Source of the DNA: Macrobrachium rosenbergii
Lineage: Eukaryota; Arthropoda; Malacostraca; Decapoda; Palaemonidae
Direction: 5' to 3'
DNA: 64,000 nucleotides
Assembly: GCF_040412425.1 (NCBI RefSeq)
Contig: NC_089762.1
Coordinates: 20,169,702-20,233,701, forward strand
The notes beneath the pieces are model-generated. The model saw nothing but the letters and a program-made list of their open reading frames with translations. It ran no database searches and was not told where the DNA came from. Made by a program: the position numbers and the translations under genes. Below, one piece after another: positions 25,331 to 39,169 of this stretch. Position 1 is the stretch's first letter, and each line of letters starts with the position of its first letter.

Positions 25331-25731
25331 CAACTCAAATATAATGTTCACATTCACAGTAAAAGATTAATTTAAAATACAGTATATATACGCTCAGTGT
25401 AAATTCATCACAAGTTTTGTCATAGATGTTGGCACACACGTTGAACTATTTATGGCTCGTTTCCCCCCTTACTCAACCGAAGGGAATGAATGTGTGTGTG
25501 TTTGTGTGTAAATGTACACACACACACGGGAGAGGACACTGAATGCATTTCTCTGTCTCTTGTGGGGTGTAAATTTTATTGTTTTTTCATTGTTTATGCA
25601 GGGAAATTATGACTGAACACATTAAAAAATGAAAAAATACAGTAAAATTAAAATGAGAATAGTATAAAATCAAAATGAAAAAGGGAAGGAGTGATTGTGT
25701 TATAGGCTGTAATGTATGCGATACCTTAGAT

Positions 25732-25789
<58 letters not shown>

Positions 25790-25793
<4 letters not shown>

Positions 25794-26323
25794 GTGCTTG
25801 ATGTATTTCATTACAAGATTCATTACAGTATTGTACATATCATTTAATCAAATGTGGAAAAACATAAACATCAAAATCATTAAAAAAGTTTCAACAAGTC
25901 AGATCCCTGCCTACCCTTCTCCACCCATCCCACACTGCATACCTACCCCTTTCCTAGCCAGGGATACTTCTCTGCTCCACTCACCTTCCAAAACGACCCT
26001 ATCTCTGGGTGAGTCTTCTTGTAAACAGCCGTACTGTTGCTCCCATCACATGCCACCCAGCCATCTAACCCCCCACAACCATTGGAAACTTTTCCAGGCC
26101 TCCCACACCTCCAAACTCTTTCTCTGTCTCTTTATGCGTGTAAGGAGTGTTACCAAGAGTTCCTTAGGCTGCTCAGCATTGTCAACCATCAGAGAGTGGT
26201 TTTTTCAAATATTTTGAAATTTTTATGTACAGTATATACTGTGTATCTTTGGTCCCTGGTCCAGTTGTGTCAGATAATGTCAAGGTCTGGATAATGCAGA
26301 TCAGGATAATCGAGAGATTACTG
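25790..26323 (-). mobile_element. Tigger-like transposon terminal fragment, second copy
   Basis: It starts at tgtgcttgatgtatttcatt and ends with ataatcgagagattactg followed by TA. It matches 7285-7746 along its length (cacccagccatct, gagagtggttttttcaaat). The long plus-strand frame across it starts with Leu-Ser repeats from (CT)n and is not a gene. Confidence 0.6.
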
Positions 26324-26336
26324 TATTATTGTTTAG

Positions 26337-26422
26337 GTACAGAGGAAAAAAAGGCAAAGTATCAAAACAAGCTCACTAGTAAGGTCCTGAAAATCCAAAG
26401 TGGGATGCCATCAGCTCATTAA
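26337..26422 (+). CDS. Possible host gene exon C (terminal or internal)
   Basis: After the acceptor ttattgtttag, the frame that continues exon B (its final G plus GT gives Gly) is open for 27 further codons, lysine-rich (TEEKKAKYQNKLTSKVLK), to a TAA at 26420-26422. AATAAA signals follow at about 26823 and 26883. Alternatively, the gtaagg at 26379 could be a donor, making a short internal exon. The acceptor is weak and lies only 11 bases beyond the end of a transposon fragment. Supported by phase and openness only. Confidence 0.35.
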
Positions 26423-28131
26423 CTTTTTATCTCTTCCAAAGTTAAGTAATCTATAGACTCTGCAGACAGAAAGGACAGAGGGAAAAGAGTTTTTAGAAAT
26501 GGAGTGTAGTCCCTCCAAAGACTTACAACCATCTTCCCACATGACAAAAAGAAATGTTTAAATCTTAAAAAAATACACTTTTGGGAGCCATATACCTGTT
26601 AGCCCTCTGCTACCAAGCACAGCACAAGCTGAGCATCCTAATTATGACATTTGTCTGTGGAAGAGCATTGGTATGTGAAAGAGCATGGCAGTGTCATCAA
26701 TTCAGATGCCCACACAGGTCATTTCTGATTTATTCTCATTTTTACAGCTGAGTTAGTGACTGCTTTGCATTGAGTGATGACCACTTAAAAGTAGATATCA
26801 TTGTTTAAATCAAATGTTTGAAATAAAAGTTATAATCTTATAACCTTTTAAAGCAGTGAAAGATGAAATGGTACTACATCAATAAAATACTAGAAAAAAG
26901 AATGTGGAACTCTGTTTAAAAAGTTACATGTGCAAACTATATTTAAAAAGATAGTTGTGCTGTAGAAAGAAACATTACTTATATAGCTGGAATAAAAATG
27001 ACACTGTGCTATAGGAAGGTTAGGTACTGGATGGTTATTAGACAAAACCATTTAAAACAGCTGGATGATAATGTTTACATAATTATGAAATGGAAATGAT
27101 ACTTCGATGTAAAAGGACTGGTATGGTAACAAAGAAATGGACATAAAAACTTTTATTAAATGTTTGAAATACTTCCAGGTCATGATGGCATATGCATGTG
27201 CTTGAAGTCAGAATACGTTCAAGAAGCATAGTTGTATGATGATTGGTTATAAAAATAGTAAGAGGATAATCTGAGGCTAAGTAATTACTGTATACTTAAG
27301 TACCTACTGTTGACTTAGAGTAGTACTGTATGGTAATATACAGCGTATTTGTACATACCGTTTGGTAAACAATATTGAAATTGGTAAAAGAAAAACTATA
27401 AAGCCTTTATGCTATAGGATATAAAATTTTGTTGTTGAGTGCTTGGAATGCACTATAAGTATCACAATTACAGTTGACAGATAGCATGTAATAGGAATGA
27501 GGAAGGAGAAATGTTTGAATGCATCTATTCTTTCAGTCATCTTCCTCTTCACTGCAAGGTGGCTTCTCTTGGGGTTTTATATGTATTAGTTTGGTCACTG
27601 TTCCATTTAGCTTAAGGCTGGGTTTTTAACTATCAGGAGTCATCATAGGACCCATCAGGCCACCTCTTTACCCCTCTTTCCACATTTACCGCATGAAAAT
27701 TTAGCATGGTTCAGTAACTTTTTCTTCACATGTGGAAGTGTGTGATCCTCTGTCTTCTGCTTTTCATGACTTGTAACTTTACGAGGAGGGTTTATCCTTT
27801 CCTGTCTTCTAGTTTTTTCAGCCTGGTCAGAGAAAGAGTGTTTGGTTGTCCATCTCTTTCGCTTTTGTCTTAACATAAACAACACTTGTGCATTGAGTCA
27901 GCATCATTAAAATAGTAATATTTTAATATCTTATACAATCATTATGCTAGTATTTTGAATATTGATTGTTATATTGCCCATATCTCTGCATTTTGGGAAC
28001 AAAATTAGCATCTTGTAACTATCTGTGTGTCATATCCAATTAAAACCTCACATATCCTCCATTACCCTTGAAGTACAATTATAATTATAGTCTAGCTATG
28101 ATTATTACTTTTTTTGGCATTGACTTAGTTA
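26423..28131. other. Probable 3' UTR/intergenic; weak minus-strand frame
   Basis: Mostly featureless AT-rich DNA. A minus-strand frame at 27868-27655 is basic (QKRKRWTTKHSFSDQAEKTR) and ends HAKFSCGKCGKR. It is preceded by an AG and followed by a possible gtaaag donor, so it could be an exon or an old transposon piece. No family recognised. Confidence 0.3.
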
Positions 28132-29379
28132 CATAGGCATAGGAGGTGGAATTTATTTTGGAGGGCAACACCAAGTTTTCCCGAATTTTACAAACCTCCA
28201 TAGTTTTTTCAAATTGCCATATATCTGTGTAATAAACACCAAACAGTTGCTAAATTATGTACAGTAGGTACAAATTTAAAGACGTTTAGCAAAGCTATGG
28301 AGCTACTATTCTATTCTTCATTCAGAGTGTTCATGCATACATCTTATGTGTGTTTTAAAAGTACTAATACTCTCAAATACAATAAAATGCAGGGGCAACT
28401 TTTAAAACTTACGCAACTTATAAAGGAGCATAATATCAACAGATTATTTTTACATTATTTTTCAAAATATATGACATGAATAATGGATCACCAACTACGT
28501 GCAGAAAAGATATAAAAATACAAATGAAAATCTGTATTTCACTGGTACCAGGAAAGAACTAGAATAAGCACTAAACTAGGTTCCTGCTGTCTTCCGGTAC
28601 CCTACCAGTATCGGACATAGGCAACTTGCAGAAAATGACCCAACTTGTTTCCCATGATCGTAAACATGATAGAATATGAGGTCTGATAAAGCTACAACAT
28701 TTTAAATGAAGGCCTCTGTTCTAATATCCTTCGTGTAAATACATCATTACCCCATGAAAGCCCTAAAATAAGCACAAGGAAAATTTCCTGCCTTTAACTT
28801 TCTTTTCTTTGACCATAAACATGCTTGACCTTGACAGATGCACCATAAATATACAGCTAAAAATCCTAAAGTAATGATTTTTCATAAATTATTGTCCTAT
28901 TTCTATGTACCAAACACATAAGTGATTACTGCATTCATAACGCTAATTGAACTGTTAAAATGGTAGAAACTTACATAAATAGCCGATGATAGCCCTTAGA
29001 TGCGGTGGTCCAAACACTACCAGTAGCAGAGTTTGTGGGAGATTTGTTTATAGTTGGAGTTTCCTGCCTCCTCATCGCCAGCAAGGATAAAAAAAGGAGT
29101 CGTGTATTCACGGAAAATTAGTAGGATGATTTTTATAATCAAATGGGGATATTCTAAAGGAAATAGTAAATTGATAATCATAATTCATGTGCAATTATTT
29201 ATTACCTGGTTGACTTACAAATACAAGTTTATCATAATTTTTATTCTAATTCCTATTATTTTTTAAATTATAGAATTTTTTTTCTTCCCCCAAATGCCCG
29301 AATATCCCAACCCATTTGCCCGAATTTTAGCAGATTCCTGAATCCAGGGGGTGCAGTCCCCCCACCTCCTAAGCCTATG
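28132..29379. mobile_element. DNA transposon with 8-bp target duplication (P- or hAT-like)
   Basis: The ends are inverted: cataggcataggaggtgga on the left and, read inward on the right, cataggcttaggaggtggg. Near-identical 8-bp duplications flank them: cttagtta at 28124-28131 and cttggtta at 29380-29387. Eight-base duplications are typical of hAT and P superfamilies, and termini of CANRG type fit P better. No transposase frame is recognisable in the 1.25-kb interior, so it is non-autonomous. Confidence 0.7.
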
Positions 29380-29799
29380 CTTGGTTAAGTTGAAGGTACT
29401 GTGTAGTAGAAGTAAAATTCAGTTTATTTAACATGAAATTTTATTGTCATTTCACAAATTTTGTAGGTCATTTAGGTTTGTGGAGTTCAATGCCAGAGAG
29501 TAGTTTTCCTGCCTAGGCCAGGTAACTCTGTTATGAGACATTTCTCTTTGGATATCTCAAACCCTTAACCCTAAAGGGAAGGGCTAAATATATATTAAAC
29601 ACACCCCCAAACCAGGCAAACTTGAAGAAAAAATACATCAGTGAAAAGAGGGAGGTATGCAAATGCACATGGTGTAAGAAAAAAAATCATAAAAATCTTT
29701 TCCTACCTTGCACAGGAAGTTGAAAGTGACTATTACGACCCTGTGTTGGGCCTCTTTTACAAGACGCTCGTAAAAATATGCTAATTTTACCAAGTTATA

Positions 29800-30126
29800 C
29801 AGTAAACCCCCAGTATTCGCGGACTCATGTGTTCGCGGATTTCTCTGTGGAACGTATCTACCCATTATTCGCGGAAAATTCATGGTATTTTTCACTGAGA
29901 AATATTCACTAATTGCTGTATTTTCATATAATTTTCATGACTAAATGCATTTTTTATGAGAAAACTTAAAATACTCAGGTATAAGTATTTTTATAGGGTT
30001 TTTTTGTGTTTAAACTATCAAAATAGGCAGTTCTAAGTGTTTTTAGAGGGGTTTTAAGAATTTGCAGATTTTAGCTATTCGCAGGGGGTGCGGTATGCAT
30101 CCCCCGCAAATACAGGGAGTTTACTG
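29800..30126 (+). mobile_element. MITE, 'cagtaaaccccc' family, complete
   Basis: A 327-bp element starts cagtaaacccccagtattcg and ends tacagggagtttactg, with TA on both sides. The opposite arm of the inverted duplication (read on the minus strand near 32980) has accaagctatacatgc, the empty site with a single TA. The insertion is therefore proven by comparison within the window. Confidence 0.92.
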
Positions 30127-30249
30127 TACATGTTTTTTCAAATAATTATTTTATTTTATTTTGTAAAATTATAATTACAGCTCACACAATATCATAACAG
30201 ATAAGAACTAAAATCATTAACAAACTCTGAGTATATTTGTTGTAAAATA

Positions 30250-32061
30250 CAGTAAACCCCTTGTATTCGCAGTCTCACGATTCACGGACTCACCTATTAG
30301 TGAATTTCTGTATGGAACATATACGTGCATTATTCACTGAAAATTCACCCGTTCACGGTATTTTTCATTGGGAAATATTCACTATTTACCGTATTTTCAT
30401 CTCATTTTCATGACTAAATGCACATTTTGTGATAAAAACTATTAAAATACTCAGGTAGTGCTTGAGTTATGATAATTCGCCTTAGGATAATTCGATTTTG
30501 CAATGGGGTAAGCAATTAATACTGATACGACAATACTTATAAAATATTTTTAAATTTCACGCAGGTGCAGGCAGCAGCGCACAATCAGGCACCTAGAGAG
30601 ACCAAATTACAGTAGATCAACTTCTTTTCCTTTATCTTTTTATCCCATCTTCTAGTTAAAAAAGTAAAAGAGAATGATAAAAGTATTGGTAGTAACGTTA
30701 TACTCTTGCGTAAATGCGTACAGCCATAAACAACCGAACGAGAAACTGTTGTTTTGCTTATGACCAAATCGGATAACAACAGTTGTTTCGCTTCTATTTC
30801 AACCATTGTACGGTAATAAACAATTACCGTAGTTATAGTACAAATGGCATTAAGTAGAATAGGACATGTATTTTTACATTATACCCTTATTCTGTATGGA
30901 AAAAGATCGGCAAGGAAATATACTGCTAAATTTAAGCTACAAGTTGTAACTGAAGCTGAGAAAACAATGTTCAAGCTGCTAATGACTATAAATTATTGTG
31001 CATCGGCAACATGGATGAAACTCAACCGTAATTAAAATTGGAGAGAAAGTATTTTAGTCAAAACTATTGGGCATGAAAGAACACATTACTGCTATTTTTA
31101 CGCCGATAAACGATAAATACGGAAAGCTTGTATTATGATGAAATTAAGTGAAAATAATGAACGGAATCTTGATTTTTTTTACATAAAACAAACGCCCCCA
31201 AACAGCCAACGTCATCTATTAATGAAAAAAAATAGCTAAGTTAATTTTACAACGAGATGTATTGAAGTTATATTTTGACTTAAAAACACTTCGTGTAATG
31301 AAAAATAACCTTGCCCCATATGAATAAAGTATCTAGAGATTCATTTACGCTAATTAGAAGCAAGAAAAGCGCTGTGAACTAAGTTAAATAAAGTAAAATA
31401 AACTTACCGCATAATCGATTTCCAAACCAAAACATTGATCGCTGTGATTGCAATTTATAATGCAAAGCAATATAAGAATATATACGATATTAATGGATAC
31501 AGTGAATTAAGGCATAACATTTTAAAAGACCCATTGAAAAGATGCATATTTGTTATGTTGATGTTTGTATAATATGATATGTGAATATAGAATACAGTAT
31601 AATGTAGGGTACGCTACCGTATGTGTATACGATACACCATAGTGTAGGCTAAGCTAATTCTTGTTTGTTATTCAATTTCTCTTTGTATTGAATTATCATA
31701 AGTCACTCTGCATGAACCTCCAGAATTAGCTGATATTAATAATTACTATACCGTGTATGTATAGAGTAGACTTTATAATTTAGGCTAGGCTGCCATATTG
31801 GTATACAAGGTACTGAATACCTTAGTGTAGGCTAGGCTATATTCGAGATATGTTTTTTCCAACAAACAATGGGTTTTTTGGAACCTAACCCCATCGTAAG
31901 TAGGATAATACCTGTATAAGCATTTTTAGTTTGTTTTTGTGTGTTTGAACTATCAAAATAGGCAGTTCTAAGTGTTTTTAGAAGGGTTCTAAGTATTTGC
32001 AGGTTTTAGCTATTCGCGGAGGGTGTGGTATGCTTCCCCCGCGAATACGTTGGGTTTACTG
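30250..32061 (+). mobile_element. Tigger/pogo-like transposon relic, copy 2, complete ends
   Basis: A 1.8-kb element begins cagtaaaccccttgtattcg after TA and ends acgttgggtttactg. The right flank is TT, where the opposite arm suggests TA, a presumed mutation. The outer 170 bp match the short MITEs, which therefore derive from it or from a relative. A transposase N-terminal remnant lies at 30898-31035: RSARKYTAKFKLQVVTEAEK, then a shortened tail. There is no catalytic domain. It is co-linear with 1-2186 except that it lacks the SINE and MITE. Confidence 0.85.
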
Positions 32062-32486
32062 TTTTTATGAGATTTACTGAGATGGGGAGATGCAGTAACT
32101 TTTTGTGAGGTATACATGTTTTTTTTTTAATATTTCTTTTGCAAAGTTACAATTATAGCTGACATATTATTATAAAAGGTAAGAACTAAAACCAACAGCA
32201 ATCCCTTGGTATATTTATGAGCAAATATATAAAAAGATGTCATGGGATAGAGAGGGGCAATACATTTCTCCCATCAGGTCTCAAGGCATACTAAATCCCC
32301 CCCTCTGTCCTGTGCTGAGCTACACAGTTGCCATAAGTCATTTATCAACCATTGAAGTGCTATGAACATCTTTCCAGCTAAATTCATCCAAATCGTATGG
32401 TGCGTAGTATTAATACTCATATGAGTTAATCTGTCTATCACACAAAACCTGTTATAGATACTCATATGATGATGGCCGTCCATTAA

Positions 32487-33132
32487 CCCTTAATGGATGG
32501 ATCCCCTCATGAGAGGATCTAAGGCTGTATCAAGCAGGAAAGAGTTTCCATCACTTCAGTGGCCCATAAATGAATAGTGGCAACTAAAGAATTCAGCTCA
32601 GCTCAGTCGTGGACATCCCAGGCAGATTAGTATTGTTCTCGAGTTGAGGGGGAATGTCTTGCTCCTCTCTCTCCCATGACGTCTTTTTATGTATTTGCTC
32701 ATAAATATACCCAGGGAATGCTGTTGGTTTTAGTTCTTATCCTTTATGATATGATGTCAGTTATAATTGTAATTTTGCAAAGAAATGTTAGAAAAAACAT
32801 GTATACCTCCAAAAAGGTTACTGTATCTCCCAATCTCAGTAAATTTACATTAATATTTTACAACAAGTATACACAGAATTTGTTAATGATTTTAGTTCTT
32901 ATATGTTATGATATTGTGTGAGCTGTAATTACAATTTTACCAAATAAAATTAAATAAATTGTTAGAAAAAGCATGTATAGCTTGGTAAAAGTTTTGTAAA
33001 AGAGTCCCTATATAGGGTTGTAAATAGTCACTTTCAACTTCCAGTGGAAGGTACACCATGTGCATTTGCATATCTTCCATAATGTTTTTTTTTCTTAAAT
33101 TGGCCAATTAAAATTAGCCCGTCCCTTAAGGG
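32487..33132 (-). repeat. Right arm of the inverted duplication (uninterrupted)
   Basis: About 646 bp between TTAA motifs (32483-32486 and 33133-33136), with ends cccttaatggatgg and, inward from the right, cccttaagggacggg. It is the reverse complement of the left arm with neither insertion, and serves as the empty-site reference for 29800-30126 and 30250-32061. The 81-residue plus-strand frame here is not gene-like. Confidence 0.75.
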
Positions 33133-33136
33133 TTAA

Positions 33137-34059
33137 GGGTTAAGAGTGTATTAATATGAAATTCTGCTGGATAACATTTCCTACTCTTGTAAGGGTTATA
33201 AGCTTGGTTATGTCTTGTTCTCTTCAGCTAGGGGTTGAATTGCTTTTTTTTTTTTTTAGAAGAAGCAACTTCATTATTATTTTCATATTTCAGGATAATG
33301 TAAATGGCTTTAATCAACGAGGGAGCACCCTGGTGATCTTTGAAGTTCCAAGAATGGTTAAAAATACATTTTGTTATATCTGTATTTGACTAGAAATAAG
33401 AGGGATTTGCATTATAGTGTGCTGTAATATGTGATACTGTGAAAGAATGTATGGCTGATTAAGTTTGTAGTTGAGGTTCAAGATGTTTTTACATAATTCT
33501 GGTTGAACTCCATGTAAATGGGGATTTTCTAGCACAAGTGCCTTAAACCTTTAAGTTTTATCTCATAATGAGCAGTATGAAATCAGACAATTTACAGTTT
33601 ACTTTGTATCAGTAAAGATCTTAAGCTTAACAGAAACACAAAAAGTATGGTAGAACCAAACAGTGAACATTTTTGTAATCAGGTAATATTTGGCTACAGA
33701 TGTCATCCTTAACAGCAGTTAGTATGTTTATGACAGAATTTTCTGTATGGGGTTGTACCTGAACTAAGTTCAGTTCACTTTGTGTCTTCTGAACTCTCTA
33801 AATTTCCATTTGATCAAGGTCATCTGTCCCCTTCTCCATGATTTTCTGGCCCTTCCTACTGGCCGTTGCCCTGCCAGTTATTTTTATGTCAACTACTTAA
33901 TTGACTGCTCTTCTCCAGTTCTTATCATTATGTTGAGACCGTCTCATCCTTTAAGGTGTTCAAAGTCGTATCAGTTTTCTTCGTAAGTTTTCAGTTCTTT
34001 GATGTGCAGTGTACCATACTAGAAGGCTTTATATGTAGCTCATAGATTTTTATGAAAGC
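33137..34059. other. No feature recognised
   Basis: AT-rich sequence. A possible acceptor (atttcag, 33294) precedes a short open stretch to 33389, but its phase does not fit exon B directly. I do not call an exon. Confidence 0.35.
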
Positions 34060-34870
34060 AAGCTGGAAGGTTATTGGAGAGGAGAGGATTGGAAATAATT
34101 TAAATCATTTAACTAGACTACTACTGAGGTGAAGAGCCAACCCTTATCAAGCTGGCCAGAAGGAAACACATTAGTAGTATAGTCAGGACTTTGACCATGT
34201 GGATGTTATAGGAAATGTTTGGACTAAACTCAATTTTTTTTATTAAATATGCAGTATCGTGGTGTGACAAAAAATACTTAAGGTTGTAAAATACACATGG
34301 AGTAGGGGGATTTAGATGCTCAAAATGTATAAGAGCAAATAGGAGATAAGAAGAGGAGCACACTATGCTTTGGAGGAAAAGCAGGCCTTGGAAGATATAG
34401 AACATTTCTATTACCTTGGATATGCAGGGAACTGAAAAAAGGTTGCTAGATAACAGATATATAAACACAACTTAATAGTAAGCAGAGCAACTATTTATGA
34501 TGCATGGATAGGGTTTGTAGCGACATGTTCACTGATGAAGAACATTGTTGGAGTGCAGTAGGATGATCATATTAAAAATAAGGAAGTTGAAGAGAGATGT
34601 TATGCAAGGCAGCTGATGATAGACTGAGATCTCAAAGATTGAGACAGTTTGACATGTGATGAGAAGGGATCTGGAACAGTCAGAAAAATAGAAAATATGA
34701 AAGTGCCATGATGAAGACCAGTAGATATGCCCAGAAAATCGTGGAAGATGGAATGGATAAAGACTTAAAACTGATGGGAATTAAGGAAGAAAATGCACAA
34801 GATTGAAGAGAGTGGGAGATCTCATTTCATGTATAATCCTATAAAAGGAAAATATGATGTAAAAACAATA
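34060..34870 (+). pseudogene. LINE 3' fragment (reverse transcriptase C-terminal region, decayed)
   Basis: The reading LEDIEHFYYLGYAGN near 34388 matches the VexFxYLGs segment downstream of the LINE RT catalytic box. Near 34733 the reading AQKIVEDGMDKDLKLMGIKE, then ENAQD and W, matches the C-terminal 'W...v.eDm..lgi.ee.A.DR..W' signature of RTE-type and related LINEs. Frames are interrupted several times. The upstream EN and RT core are absent. Confidence 0.6.
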
Positions 34871-37572
34871 GTGATGATGATGATGATTATGAAAAGTCTC
34901 TTACCTTATCTCTAGTCTTTTTCTCACTCAGAACTAACTGCAAAGTGGTCTTATATTATTGTATTCATGCCTCAGCTGGTATTACAGTGCATTCCATTTT
35001 GTGATGCTATCCATAATATTATTCAGTTTTGGCATCTTTCTTTTATATTATTAGCTTCTGTTGCAATTTCTTAAACATTGTGTTCAGCATCTTTGATTTT
35101 AGGCTTCAGCAGAATTTCAGTACTATACTATTTTCTGGTTTTACTCCAGGCGTGACACCTTCCCCATCACATTCTTAAAACTACTCATCTGTTTCTATGT
35201 GCTAATTAAAGTATCCTCCTACTACTCTATCCTTTTGGTCGTGGCACTTATGTACAGTATTTGCATCTGATAACCTGTCCCAAAAATTTTTTTCACTTCT
35301 TTTGAGCTTCCTGTATACCAGACAACACAACACATATATTCTTTCTTTTCTAAGTAATTGATAGTCATCATTATCCTCACTTAATTTTCCCCAGTTCTCT
35401 CATATCTGCCATTTCACCTTAAACCAGTATCTTAATTTTTTTTTTTTTTTTTTTTTTTTGCTTGTCATGCCTTCATACCACCAGGATTTGTATTTATCTG
35501 CCAATGTCCTTACTTTTTCTTACCTAACCTGCTGAACACATTTGCATTTATTCTTGCCATCTTGTCCATCTCCTTCAAATTCAGCTAAACTTTTCATATT
35601 ATGAATTATTTTATCGTATTACTATATTTCTTTAAAATTTAATGGTAACCTTAATACACATTATTTATTTGATATTTATCGGGATGATTAATGAAACATT
35701 AAGGTTGAATGAGAATCTACCTATTATGTGAATAAAGGTTATACAAAGTATTTGTGTTTCATCAAGCCGTGTAAAGATGGTAAAACTAAATATTTAAGAT
35801 GTAGAAGGACAAAGCTTAATCTTGTAATACCTTAAAGATGACCACTGTACTAATAGGAAGATTTGTATTTTTCCTATATATTTTTTGTTTAAACTTGAAA
35901 TTTCAAGCAAACAGGAGGAAGAAATGTCTGTGTGCTTTATTTCCTTGCATTAATTATCACTAGTGTTATGGTAGAGGGGAAAGTTAGATGTGTTGACTGA
36001 ATAAAACCTCAAAGATTTATATTATCTCAAAATTATACAGAAAAAATAAGAAAGTTAATGGTTGCTAACTTTTACCTAACATATAAAGTTAAGGAAAGTA
36101 AGTGCTGTTTGACAATTTTTCTTAGAAATAGTGGAGATTTGGAATAAGGAAACAGTTGGTTGTTGGAGCCAAGAAGAAAGCTTTGAACATGGGAAGTAAA
36201 CATGTGAAGTGTAATGTGAAAAGAAGAGGTCAGTCATCAAACATTTTTTGTGTTGTTGGTACTACACAAACTTGTCTACACTGACATTAGCAGCAGTATA
36301 TCAGTGGAGTCATTAACATCATATTATGTCGGTGGCTAAAGGCTGTACAGTATATCCATTTTAGGCAATATTAATATTCTTGATTAATGTTGAAATTTTG
36401 CGGTAAATACTAAGAAAACAAAAAATTAAATTATCTAAATATGAAAATTTATATAGAAAAAGGTTGAAAGTGTGAGATATTTGACAAAATTTTGGTAGGG
36501 ATGAGGGTTTAAATAGTACAGTACCTGTTTTGACTTCTTTAAGAATTCCTGGGTATTGTACCCTCCATTGCATGGGGTAAATTACTGTTGGTATACATTG
36601 TGTACACTGTGATCTCTATGTATATGCCTCACATTGCTGGAACAACAAGAAGCAAACAAAAAAGCAACAGAAGCGAGCCAGAATACAGTACAGTACCATT
36701 AAAACTTGAAAGTGGATAGGGAATATTAGAAGCTAGTATAAGCAGGTATAGAAACTAATGAGAATTCTAGCCTTATGTCTTGTGTTTAGGATATTATGAA
36801 TGAAATAGTGTGGACTTGAGTGTTGGTTGAGTCACATTTGAACTAGGAGGTGGAGATTCGACAGCATCCCTTCTCATAAACATTTCAAGTTTTTGTCATG
36901 GTTAAGTGAGAGGAAATCCACTGCGTAGCTTGGATTCTAATGTTGGACTGATAGTCCTTAACTCATAAATCTTGGACATTTTTTTTACAAGATATGTGAG
37001 AACTTACTGTGAAGGTGACAGTGGGGAACCTAAGAGCTAGCAGTGAGGAACCTGGAAACTCCTGATTTAGCAAGGGCACAAAAAAAAACCTCTTTGTGGA
37101 GGAGCTTCTGAGTAAGCATGATTAGCATCTAGTTATCTATTTTTTATAATTATATTGTTTTGGAAGGGTTAGCATGTTGCTTTTGTGTTTCTTTCATTTC
37201 ATTCACCATTTTTACACCTTGTAGCTAAGTGTGGCGAGGCTGGTAAATACAAATTAAGTTTGGGCTTTCATATTGGTATTGCTGTTTTGCTGTGCCAAAC
37301 CTTAGGTGTTCAGACATTAAGTGTCAAGCACTGGATGGTTCATCTTGTGGCATGTGTAAGTTAGATATAATGAAGTGAAAAATATTCTTCCAGTGACAAG
37401 GGCTTCTGGAGAGTAGAAATCCAGTCAGGATGTAATTTATATATTTTCATGTATTATGGAAGTGAATAAACCAGTCAGGAAGAGTCTGCAGTGACTGTAC
37501 CATTCACAATTAATATTACAGTACCTGTACTCTAGTATTATCAAAATTATGTTAGAAACATAAGAACGGTCT
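34871..37572. other. No gene recognised
   Basis: AT-rich DNA with a T homopolymer (about 35438-35459) and scattered short frames. The minus strand of 34900-35640 may be more LINE-derived sequence (codon-like Lys/Arg-rich stretches), but no diagnostic motif could be fixed. Confidence 0.35.
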
Positions 37573-37576
37573 TTAA

Positions 37577-38868
<1,292 letters not shown>

Positions 38869-39169
38869 TTAATGTAGATTTAACATTTATAATTTTGAAA
38901 GTTTATAGTTATTCAACAGAACATTTGTTTCATCACACCCTCATTAGTCATAAATATGCCTGTATTTGTGTCTTGAATGTTTTCCGGTTCACCAGTCCAA
39001 TTTATGTCAGACTAAGGTTAGTATCACCTACATGCACCATCTGAATCTACAGGTGTCTAAATAACATTCTCCACTTTTCCCAAAACCTGCAGTGCTGTTA
39101 ACAGCTCTGCTCACTACATTAGTTTATTTGGCAAATAAGGAAAATTAATTATCTAGCTGGTCATATTAA

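Larger units (their letters stand above)
29579..32483 (+). repeat. Left arm of a head-to-head inverted duplication, carrying two insertions
   Basis: Removing two inserted elements leaves about 760 bp that is the reverse complement of 32487-33132, for example ggaagttgaaagtgactatt against aatagtcactttcaacttcc. The outer end follows TTAA (29575-29578), and the arms meet at a small palindrome around 32488. The ends resemble TTAA-flanked piggyBac-like MITEs. Confidence 0.75.

Noticed and set aside
33156..33389. Possible exon after the AG at 33295
   Set aside because: The acceptor is plausible, but the frame does not match exon B directly and no donor or partner exon was found.
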